The notes below the pieces were generated by a model, which ran no database searches, had not been told where the DNA came from, and was given only the letters and a program-made list of their open reading frames with translations. A program made the translations under genes and the position numbers. From Gavia stellata (lineage: Eukaryota > Chordata > Aves > Gaviiformes > Gaviidae), in the NCBI RefSeq assembly GCF_030936135.1, contig NC_082632.1, positions 419,661-483,660 of the forward strand: a DNA stretch of 64,000 bases. The letters are read 5' to 3'. Numbering within the stretch: the stretch's first letter is position 1; every line of letters begins with the position of its first letter. Of this stretch, positions 38,101-50,100 are shown one piece after another.

Positions 38101-41100
38101 CCTTTGTATAGAGGATGGGCTTCTTAAACCAGAAATGATCCTCCAGATCTTAAATTTATACCCAGAGATAGTCAAGATGTGCAATTGAAGGAGAAGGGAC
38201 CCAAACCACTAGCGCAGCATCATCTATCCCTGTTACGCTAGGCATCTCGCTTTGGAGGAGACGCGCTGTCTCCCCGCAATCCAGCGGCATTCCCTAATCT
38301 CTTCTTCGGGCTCTTGCTCGCTCGTAGAAGCATGTCGGAGGCGGAGAGCTCTGAGGACTGACCCGTATTTATTTCTCTATTATTTTTTTAGAGGAGTGTG
38401 ACACAGAAAATGGTAAGTTTTATCCTTCGATTTACAAGTTCTTCTAAATAATAGTGGTCCTCAAAACCAAACAGCCTCAATCACACATTGCTGGAATAAA
38501 ATACTTTTTGCAATACATACTTTTACAATACAGACCTTTTATTTTTTAAGTAAATGCTTTTCTCTGTATTTGGGAATTCTTACTGCCGTGCTCGGCGAGT
38601 CGTATTCCTTCCGCAAAGGCGTGCTTTGGGCAGGGCTGCTGAGCGCAAGTTGCAGTTTATGCATGTTTCTTCATTCCAGCTTCAAAAAGCGCAGAAGTGG
38701 AATGGTCTTAAAAAATAAAACTAGTTGGAAATGCCTGTAATAAATAGAATAAGTCCAGATAGAACAGAGATTATTTTGCATCTCTAATGTTAAGAACAAA
38801 ATAAATATACGGAAGCGGTGAAAAATAACTTAAAGCCATTTCCCTTCTCTTTCTCTTTTTTTTGTTTTTGGGGGGAGGGACACGAAATGCAGAAATAGGT
38901 AAGTATCGCTTTCTTATCTTTGTCAAATTGATTCTGATCAGGAAACTTCTTGTTTCATGAACCCTGCATGAGTACCCGGGATGCCACGTACGTCCACGGT
39001 CCCGTCCGCTCTGGGGTCTGCCCTTGAGCCTGTGTGGTTATTTGAATGCCCAACCTGCAAATGACAGGCTCGAGGGCAGCCAGAGGACAGATTCGAGCCG
39101 TCCTTTAACATGCACCCCCCTTTATTTCTCTGTTTGAAGGCGAACTTACAGCAGAGATCGGTAAGTCACATCTTTACGTCCCATCCGATATATTTCCGTA
39201 TAGTTTTGAGTCATGTTTTAGCTGATTTGCCTGGGGTTTATTCCCTCTCTCTTGCCTGTTTTTAAAAAAGCAGGAGGAATATTCATTTTTAACAAGAACT
39301 CGTATTAAAAAAAAACCCAAACCCAACAGTACAGAAAACAGAGGGCTTGCGGGTTGCTGTGTCTGGGAAGGCAGTAATAAAGAGAATAAAGGGAATTTCT
39401 GAGCCAAGGCCACGTACGAACACGGTTGATGTGAAGCCCTGCGATGCAGGACAGCGCCTTGGGGGATTTGGGGCCGTTGAGATCCGGCACGTGCAAAGTG
39501 CAAGACTTCACCCCTCTCAACATACTTAAATTTTGCAAAAACTCCTCTCCCGGTTCCGATTGTCCCCTCTTTCGTGGTAGATGTTGCGAACAGGGGAGAT
39601 GTGTCAAGTGTTAGGTGCAGGATAGCTTTATTTTCCAAGCAAAGGAAGGTCCAAATGGGGTATGGCACGTCCCTGGCATCCTTGAGAAAACCGGTATTTA
39701 TTTTTCTCTTTTTTTTCTTTTTTCAGACAGTCTGACTGCGGAGCTTGGTAAGTGATTTCCTTCCTTTTTGTCTTTATTTCACCACAGGTTTTTCGGGGAA
39801 AGAGGTGGTTATTCCCTCCACACATACATAACCCCACATATGTCCAAGCTGGGCTAGAAATAAAGTCAATTAATTTTTTTAAAAAGTGTAATTTCAAATG
39901 ATAATCACCAGTAAAATCAAAATTTGGAGGCGGAGGGTGATGTGAGGTTGACGAGCATGACGGAGAGCTGGCGAGCGCTTATTGACCATCGATATTTCCT
40001 CTTTATTTTCTCTTTTAGCGGAACGTGATCGAAAAATCAGTAAGTGTCGTTTTCTGTAGAAATAAAAGCCTGGGGCGATGCCGGATCACCCCGAGGGCGC
40101 CTGTGTGTTTCGGATCCGGTTGTTAAATTATTTTTTGAATATGTGGGAGGTTTGGGGTTTGCACCAAGCTGCAGAATTTGGGCTTTTTGGCTACGTGTCG
40201 CCTCTCTGATCTGTCTCCAGTATAAAGGCAGCCCCGTTTTTTCCTTATTTCCATCAGCGCCGAAGGTGCAGGGACCGATTCTTTACCCATAATTTAAAGC
40301 TGTGGTCAGCAATCCCGTCCCTGTTCTTAATTACTGGCTCGTTGGTCTCATTAGCATCACCACGGCGCAGTTATATTATAATTTGGCCCTGGGGAACGTC
40401 AAAGGTGGCGCAAGCCGGGTTGTGATCGCGGAGAAATAAAGGACGGTTTCAAGCTAATATTCACTTATTTCTTTTGGTTTAAGGCAAGCTTACATCAGAC
40501 CTGGGTAAGGAGTTTTATTTCCTTAAAACTAAAATTATCCTTAATCATACAAAAGTGCTGGGTATAAAAAATTTTAAAAATAGAATATTTTGTGGGGGTT
40601 TTAAGAATGGGTGGCTTATAGGGGGATTTCTTCCTTAACAAACGTTATTTTTTAAAAAATATTATAGGAAAAGGTGTCCGTGGCATAAAATTTCCGTCAG
40701 GTTTGAGTTTTATGACAGAGCACCGCGGGAGGGGGTGGGTGCAGGAGGAGTCGCTTTGCGTTTCTCTGTATTTATCGATTATTTCTTGGTTTTTAGGCGA
40801 ATGCGATGCCAAAATCAGTAAGTGCGATCGCTCTCGGGGTGGGTGCCGAGGAGCCTACGTGCCTGCTATGCTATCTGTGAAAATGGGGGTGGAGGGGGGG
40901 TCTCCTGCTGGAAACCTGAGGATTTCTTTTTGGAGATTGAGGAGCACTCGTAACAGCGTAATTTCAAAGTATAATTATCAGTGTAAAGGCAATACTGGGG
41001 GGAAAAAAGCGCTATTCCTGTTCTAAGCGCTCTAGGGATGCTATAGACCCAATACACAGAAAAGAAGGAAATATTTAATAATAATTTTTCTGATTCTTTT

Positions 41101-44100
41101 CTTTTTCCTCCCCTCCTTTTTCTTTCCAGAGGAACGTGATCGAAAAATTAGTAAGTGTCATTCTTCATTGTGCTTTTGGGGTAAAACCCCCTTGTTTTGG
41201 GGAAGGGGGAACCCCTCCGATGCCCCGTCCGTGAAAAGTGGCAAAAAGAACATTTATTTCTGATTTCCCGAGTTTCAGCCCGGGCTTCTGCATTTCCCGC
41301 AGAGAAAAGAACACCCAAATAAATACAAATATTATTTTTTCTCTTTGCAGCCAAGCTCGCAGCAGAAATACGTAAGTCCTTTTCTTCCTTTTTGGAACAA
41401 AAATGATGGGTTTAGGCTTAGAAACCTCTTTTCTAGGGTCAATTTTTGTTGCTTTACTTGAACTAATACCTTTTTTTTTTTCTTCTTACTTCAAAGGTAG
41501 ACTCACTGCCCTGCTTGGTAAGTCTAATTTTTTGTACAGAACCTCCTGGGAGGATTATTTTAATTAAATCTTTGCGTGATTTGATGGAATTAGGTTGGAG
41601 GAACCTCTGGAGGGCTCGTGCCGAGGCGAGACCACGTTGCTCGGGGCCAACCTCAGCTGGACGACTCCAGTTTCTCCCCAGACGGAGTCGGGCGTTTCCC
41701 TTGTTCCGTACAAAAATGTCAGCTCCGCGTGCAGATTTTATGGGTTTTTTTAAATAAAATGGATAAAATTTCTCATTAAGATAATTAGGAAAATGCGCTT
41801 TGCACAGAAGGTCTTGGAGCTTTGGCTTCAGACCCTGTTGGCCTGGGGGAGAGGCAGTGCTGTGTGAAAAGAACCACAAAAAAAGGCTCAATTTTAGCCT
41901 TTCTCTTTCTTTTTCATCCAGGGGACCGAGACTCGAGGCTTCGTAAGTGACATTCTCCTCCTGGCGCGTAAAATCTTGGGCTAAAGGTGGATCTTCCTCA
42001 GCGGGCTGGTGTGTTTCCAAAAGTCCGTCTCTCCTCCCGGGAACCTCATTTTTCCTGCGGTTTTCTCATTTTTCCTGCATTTCTGAATCCAACCCCTCAT
42101 ACCGCTCCTAAACGGATGTATTGCCAGAATCAGTGGTTTTCCTCACTATCATTTTTTATTATTATTTAAATTTTTAATTTTATTTTTTTATACATATATA
42201 TTTTGGAATATATATTTTCGAATATATATAATTTTTTTAATACATACATATTTTATTGGGGGGTTGGGGATTTTTTAAATTATTTTTGGGGTATTTGGGA
42301 GGGATTTTTTTATTATTTTGGGGGGTTATTTGGGGGAATTTCTTTAGGAATTTTTTTATTATTTGGGGGTTTATTATTTTTTTAATTTTATTTTACTTTA
42401 TGTATCACATATCACTATTACACCACATTATATTTTATTGTCTTATTTTATACTATCAGGCTATACATTTTTATTATCTACTTTATACTATAATAGCTAT
42501 ACATTATGTATACATTATATATACATTGTATTATTTTCTAATACACTGTGTAAGCTTAAACCAGAGAATTATTTACACTCTGTCCAGAGAGGAGAGAGAA
42601 ACATCTATTTCAAATAAACTTGTATTTCTCTTTTTTTTTGTTCATTAGGGAAACTCACTGCAGAACTTGGTGAGTAATTTCCTTTCCAGTATTACGGGGA
42701 AAAGGGGGAAAGAGCAGCCAGAAAATGGATCAATATCTATTTTTCTTTATTTTTTTTTTTAGCAAAATGTGATGCAACAATTAGTAAGTGACATCTCCTC
42801 CTCGTATGCCTCGGGCTGGTTTGGGTGGTGTTCCAGCGTTGAAGGGATGCTGGAATTTCGTATATCAAAGAAAATCTGGGAGCCTGAGGCCGAAGTTCAG
42901 GGGGAAAAAGGAAAATCTAACGGGGGAGAACTCCCGTGGGAAGAGCCGAGATGGGTTTGACTCGTGTTGCGTGTGGGAAATCTAACGGGAACGGTTGTTA
43001 TTTTCTGTTTTAAGGAATATTTACGGTGGAGCTTGGTAAGTCCATTTCCTCCCTTTTTGCATTTTTTTAATTAAATTTTTAAAATTCTTAAATTGAAAAA
43101 AAATTAAATTACAAAAAAATTCTTACATTGCAAAAAACCTGATTAAATTGCATTTAGAAAAAAGCAATTGTAAAAACAAAACCCAAACTTATTTCTGCCT
43201 GTTTTCCCTGTGTTTCATCTACCTGGTGAAAAACAGCATCTTAGAGGGAGTAGTAGAGAAATTTAAAACCCCAAAATAATTGGAAACGGGGGTAGCGTGG
43301 GTAGGAACAGGAATCGTCTTGTATTCCAAATTATGTGAGCAGAGTTCGCGATGTAACGTGTGAAAGGCAGAAACCATGAGAAATAACATGTGGTTGTTTT
43401 CTCCCTTATTTTTAGGAGAGCGGCACACAAAAATAGGTGGGTTTTACGTTCCTCTGCCCGGCAAATCTCTGGATGAATTTCTCGGGAGGAAATCAGACTC
43501 GGAACTCATCGGCCATTGCCTGAGCATTTACAGGGAAAGAAAAAACCTTGCCTTAAAACTAACTTTATTTCTTTTCCCCTCTTTTTTTAGGTGAACTCAC
43601 TGCGGACGTCGGTAAGTGATTTTCCCATTCGTCTTGGTTTAGGTGGCAATGATACATGAAGATAAGCACTGAGCAATGTCATCATCCTTTCCTTCTGTGT
43701 ATTTTTAGGGGACTGCAATAGAGAGCTTCGTAAGTGTCTTTTTTTAATCGTGAGATTTAACCCTGAGAATTTTGTCATCTGTTACATACTCGAGAAAACA
43801 TCATGAAATTCCTGTTTTGTTTTGTTGTTGTTTTCTCTATTTCAAGGGAAACGTGCGGCAGAACTTGGTAAGGAATTTCCCTGCTTTGCTCAAAATGGTT
43901 TATTTTTTTTTTTTTTCAGTTTTCTCTGCATATCTGAAGTTTTTAAGGGGGTAATTCCTGTTTTAATCAAGTTTAGCAGATGCATGCGAAAGCTAAGATA
44001 GAATATATCCTATTATAATAGAGATTATACGATGATAGAGATTATACGTATAATATAATAAACATGCCACAAAATACAATTTCCAAGCAACGTTATAGAT

Positions 44101-47100
44101 AGAAAACCAGCCCCAGAATAAACCCTTGGCAGAGCTGGACTTCAAGGCTTATAGAACACAACTACGCGCTAATTTATTTTTATTTCTTTATCATTTTTAG
44201 AGGAACGGGACGTGAAAATCAGTGAGTATCACCCCGCTTTGCGAGCCACACGGCTGGGCTCGATGTTATCCCGGCAGCTCGTTTGCTATTTTTGTGGATG
44301 AGCTCATAGGCAACACGAGCATGTAACTACCCAGGAGGAAGGGAATAAATATAAAATATTGGCTGCAGAAAGCAACAACCAAATCTGCAGATGAAAAACC
44401 CGAGCGACAATCAGTATTTGCGCCTTTTTTTTTGCCAGATACAGCATTTTCTTTCCTCTCGTGAAAACCCATTTGGACACTTATTGCATCATATTTGAAT
44501 TTGTGGCGTTGCTCAAGCCTGGTTTTCACCGCAGATATTAATTTAGCCGAGGCTAGCTGCATTTTTAAGCAGAAGGCAGTGATGGTGGTGGAAAGAATAA
44601 AGTCATTTAAAGACCCAAAATATTGCACTGCTAATCTAGGGACACGACGTGAAGACAAAAGCGGTGGTTCCTTGTCATTTATTCCCTTTTTTTTTTTTTT
44701 TCTTTTAGGGGAAAATGAAGCAGAGATAAGTAAGTGTCATTTTCCATACTCCGTGGGCTGAGGGGGTCTCTTGCTTAACCCAAACGCTGGACGAGAGTCG
44801 GTTTAAAATCCAATAATCAGAATAGAAAAAGGGGTTTTTTTCCTGCGGAAATTCCCTCCGAAAGCCATACACAGGAATGAGAAAACCAAGAGTTTGTGGC
44901 TTGAATGGTCCAGGCTGTTTCAGTTCCTTGCTAAAGAGTAAAAGTGAATGGGAAGAGGGGGAAAAAAACCCCAAAATTATGATTTTTCCTGTGACTCGGT
45001 TGTGAGATGGCGTTGGGGCTGCACAGGGGACCCCGAATTTTGCCGCTGTCAAACTGGCTTCGGGGCTCAGCTGGGGGACGACCCCAGCAGGTCCCTGACC
45101 TTTTTTGTCTGTATTCTATATTAATAATATTTCTATTTCAGATGGTACATTTATGTGTTATGCTTTTATATTTTAAGTATGTATCATTTACATAGTATAA
45201 GCGTATAACTATAAATCATTTGTATATTATAAACATATAATTAAAACAACAATAATAACAATAATAATTTGTGTATTGTAAATATATAATTATAAATAGC
45301 ATAATATATATAATTCTGGCATTAGAAAGTTCTGCTTTGAGCTAATATGTCTTTCTTTGCTTCAAGGGCGCCTCACTGAGCTGCTCGGTAAGTGCATTTC
45401 CTTCCCCTCCCCATCAATAAATTCAGCGTACAGAGAGTGCAGGCGCTGCCCCGGCTGACTTGGTTGCACCGATGGCTTTTTGTATCCCTTTTAGCAGAAA
45501 TACTGCTATGCCAAAGGCAGCCAGAGTTATCAAAATGTAATTGGGGAAAAATAACAGCTAGGAAATACATAATTTTTACTCTTTTCCGTTTGCAGAGGAC
45601 CGGGATTCGGAAGTTCGTAAGTCTATTTGTGCGTCTCGGAGAAGTGAATCCTCCGTGGGAAGCGGGATCCCCTAAAATGAGTTGTGTTGGTGCTCACTTT
45701 CACCAAAGAAGTATGTTTGATTTATTCTTAATTCAAATATACACATGTATTTGGAGAAAATACTCCATAAAATACATCAGGTATTAGAGGAAAATATCCC
45801 GGAGATCTGATTCTCTGTCCCAAATTACTCTAAGAGTTTGTTCATTTTTTATTTGCACGGTTTGATCTCGGAGATTTTTTTTTTTTCTTGCCATTCCATG
45901 GAGCGATACGCATAAAATTTTGGAGTCCCCTCCCGGCAAGTGCCCTTGATGCAAAAATAAAAAGAGAAATATCCGTAGTTACGTGTGCGTAACCAGCGCT
46001 GTTTTGCCAAGCTCGGTGACTGTCTTCTGCAGAGCTTGTAATGTAGTAAAAACCTAAAATTGGAGAGAAACAGGAGTTATGAACTTCTTTTTTTCTCTTT
46101 TTTTGTTTATTTTTAGGAAAGCAGGATGCCGTCATTAGTAAGTGTCTTTTTCTGAGAAACGCAATCCCTGGGCTGCGTGGGGGTCACAAGCAGGGTGATG
46201 TTGCTGCTCCTGTTTTTGCTTAGTATTTTGGTCGAAATACCGTAAATTCATTGAATTAAGTTAAAACAAAAAATCTAATTAAGAGGCATAAAGTATCTGC
46301 CCATCTTAGAGGATTTGGGTACCTTGAGTTCCCCCGTCACGACCCTCTCGCGTCCTTGGGAAGGAGACGCACCGATTAGAACGAACTTTATTTTCTCCTT
46401 TTTAAGGAAAATTGGCGGAAGAGCTTGGTAAGCCAGTTTTATTCCTCTCACAAAACTGATTTGGGGTTCTTTGGGGGGTTTTGGGTTTCGTCTCGTGATT
46501 CGGGTTGGCTGGTTGTGTATGTTTTTGAGATAACTGTAGCAGATGGATAAAGGGCGAGTGCAGATGACTTTTAAAAATAAAATAGTAACAGTAACGCACA
46601 GAAAAAAATAGCAATGGAAGAGAAACGAGCTTCTATCCCGATACAAAACTCTGGGGTATGAAGGCAAATCTGTGCTCCACCTTTTTCTTTCGTCTCTTTT
46701 CTTTCTGTTAGAGGAATTACAGGATCGGGAAGGTGGTGAGTGCTATTTTCCTTCCCCTTTAAAAAATGTAGAAAGTTGAAGGGAGTTTGTAAGTATATAA
46801 AATATTATTCATATATGGGGCTGTGTATATATATTAAAAAATATCCGTGTGTGTACGTACAAATAAATATATATACACACGTATATTCCATGCTAGAGTC
46901 CAGACTAAAAATCTAATTTAATTATGGGACTGAAACAAAATCTGTGGGAGTCAGGATTATTTTTTTTAAAACACCTTCTAAGCGGTAGGACGTAAAACGC
47001 CGGGATGAAGGTGTGTTATCTGGGGCTGGTGGTGCAAACTCATTCTTCTCCTTCCTTTTGCAGGTGGATCTTCTGAGGAGCTTGGTAAATCTTTTTTCCT

Positions 47101-50100
47101 TTTAATTTGATAAAAAAGGGATGGATCAAGTTTTGTGGTATAAATCTTGTCGCGTGCCCGTTAGGTTGATGTGGCTGGATTTTTTTTCTGTTTTAAAAAA
47201 AATAAATGGTGCGTGTTTGTTATAAGTTGCAAACTCATTTCAAATCATAGTAACGAATGCAGATAATGTCTGGAAGGGGATGCCGCTAAAATGATAGAAG
47301 CTAAGAAGAATTCTGATTTTTTTTCTCTTTTTTTCCTCTTTTTTGTGTTCCCAGAGGAGAGTGATCTAGAAAGGGGTAAGCATCATCTTCCTTCCCGCCA
47401 AGGCTGAAAAACCCTTGATTTGAAGGAATGGCCCTTAATTAATTAATTCACATGATGAAAATTTTCAATTTTTCCTCTCTTAAGGCGAACTCGCCGAAGA
47501 ACTTGGTAAGTCGTTTCCTTCCTCTGCCAACAGCAAATACCCAACATTTATATTCAATGTTTTTGTTGAATTTGAGTTTGGTCAGAAGCTTTCTGGTCTG
47601 TTATCACCATAAATAAGTGAGGCAAACGTCAGCAAAGTTCAATACTGAAAATTTTAAAAAGCAGCCGAATTTTACGTCATCATCAGAAGCAGCTTTTTAC
47701 ATTTCTCCACAACTTCACTGTAAAAGTGGAGGAAATTTGGGTCTTCGAATAGTGAAGGAGATTGATAATAGTAGAGAAGGAGAAAGTATCTGGGGAATAG
47801 ACAGATTCTAATGGAAATCCATGTTTTTCTCTCTCGTAAGACGAAGTCACTGAAGAACTTGGTATGTGATTATTTTCTTCTTTTTCACCTTAACAAAAGC
47901 TTTTCTGAAGCTTTCTGAGTTTTCTTTGTTGCCCAGATATTAACTTTAACATAACAAGAAATAGAGGCTTGGGTAGAGGGAAATGCGAGCCAACAGCAAA
48001 TGAGATTTCAAATAACAAATTACTAATAAGGCAGCGGTGTTTGGGGAAAAGTCCTGTCTCTGATACAACATCAACAGATACTTTTACATTATTTTAATCT
48101 TGGTTTTCTCCCTTGGTTTTAGGGGAACGTGATAAAAAAAGAGGTGAGTTTTGTTCTCATTTCCCAGGTCCTTTCAGGCACGTTTGGGTGCTCTGGGTGG
48201 GTTCGGCGCGGAGGGATGCTGGCTGTGTAATCCCAATCCCCGGAATCGCCGAGGGAGCTGCTTTTCCACCCCTAAATACCAAGTTTGTTTGAATATTGGG
48301 AGAGTTCATGAGATTTCTGTTGAGATCTTGTATTCTTTCAGCCCTCCCGAGGTACCAATTGAGCAAAGAAATCCTAATTATTTCATTCATTTCCTTCCTT
48401 TTAAGAGGAAATCGCTGAAGAGCTCGGTAAGTCTTTTCTCCTTCCTTCCTCCCATGCTTTTTCCTCCCTCTTACTCTTTTACATTGTTTTGAGTCTTGTG
48501 TTTTCTTTTTTGTCTCAGTTCAGAAAAAAAAAAATCATGGGTAAAGTAAAAATAATAATAATAACCATAACCAACAATGTTGCGGGGAAATTGTCAAGGT
48601 GCAGTTTGTAGGTGATGCAAAACCACGAAAAATTATGGGGGGCATTTTTAAGGTTTGTTTTTTCCTTTCTTTCCCCTTTTTCAGCGGAACAGACCGCACG
48701 GATCGGTAAGCCTTGTTATCTCCACGAGCCTTCTGCCTTTAATAGGAGGGGAGGGCACGTGTGGGTGCAAATATTGCTCTGAAACAGTTGTCTTTTCCTG
48801 TAATATGAGCTGAAACGACTGTTCAAAAACTTCACATCCGTTGGATGCTACTTGTTTGCTTCCCTCTGTTCTCCCTGGGCAGCCCAAATGCCCTTCTGTC
48901 TTACGTTTGGGATTATAAGGAGATATTTTGGGTTGGTTTTCTGTTGCCGAGTGCTCCCTTCAATTCAGTGTTGCTTAATTCTACTGAGAGCAATTAAAAT
49001 TAAAAATCCGTAAACGTGTTCTTCAAGAGGAACATAGAATCCCCCAGTGAACCATTTAGTGCGTATCTGTAGGGAAAAAAATATGCATCGTTAAAACCAG
49101 TTTTCCTTTCGTTCTTTCTAGGTGAACTCACTACAGAGCTGGGTAAGTCCTTTAAAAAAACAAGAATCAAATTTCTGGAAGTATCTTGTTTATATTTAGT
49201 TTGGGGTTTGGTAGGAGCAAGTCATGATCTTTGCTTTAAGATGAGGAAAGTCAGTTGGGGATGGGTTAATCTATATAAAATCAGAAGCAAAATGCAAATT
49301 ACAATTATAGTTCTCTATACGGGACAGAAAAATATCAGATTTATCTCCAGTTGACGAACACACACAGCGAAGGGGAGAGTACTTAGGAATAACTTTTTTT
49401 TCCCCCGTTTCCTTTCTATTCTTCCTTATTTAGGAGAACGCGATACCAAAATCGGTACGTGTCCATCCCCTTCCCGAATCCCATGGAACGCGGTGCATGG
49501 AATCATGACTTTTCTTTCAATTATAATAATGATAATACTGAAAAACCAGTATTTTTTTTCTCTTTTAAGATGAACTGTCTGCAGAAATCGGTGAGTGTTT
49601 TTTCTCTGCCGTCCAACAAAACAAATATACGCAGTTTCTGATCTGTATTTTGGTATTATTTTTTATATAAAGGAAAAAATAGATTACAAAAACTTTGATT
49701 TTTTTATTTTTCTTGTTTTCCTTTATTTAGAAAAACGCGATAGAAGAATTGGTGAGTATCAGACTTCTTCCCGAGACATGAACTGTGGGTGTTTGTAAGA
49801 TCCGTATGATCGCCTTGGCGTGAATCGTAATGGAAATCCTTTCTTTTTTTCTCTCTTTTCAGATGAACTCACTGCAGAGCTTGGTAAGTCACTTTGATTG
49901 CAGGAAAGAAAGATACACAAGTCTATGTTTGTCTCCTGTATTTTTTTTTTTTTAATTTCTTATGCCTTTTTCTGAGCTACTTTGGGGAATTTTGTGGAAA
50001 CCTGGGCTAACGGGGATAAAGTCAAAAGATGCATATGCATTAGAATTATAGTTATATGTATAATTATTATATATTTTATATACAATTATAATTGTGATGC

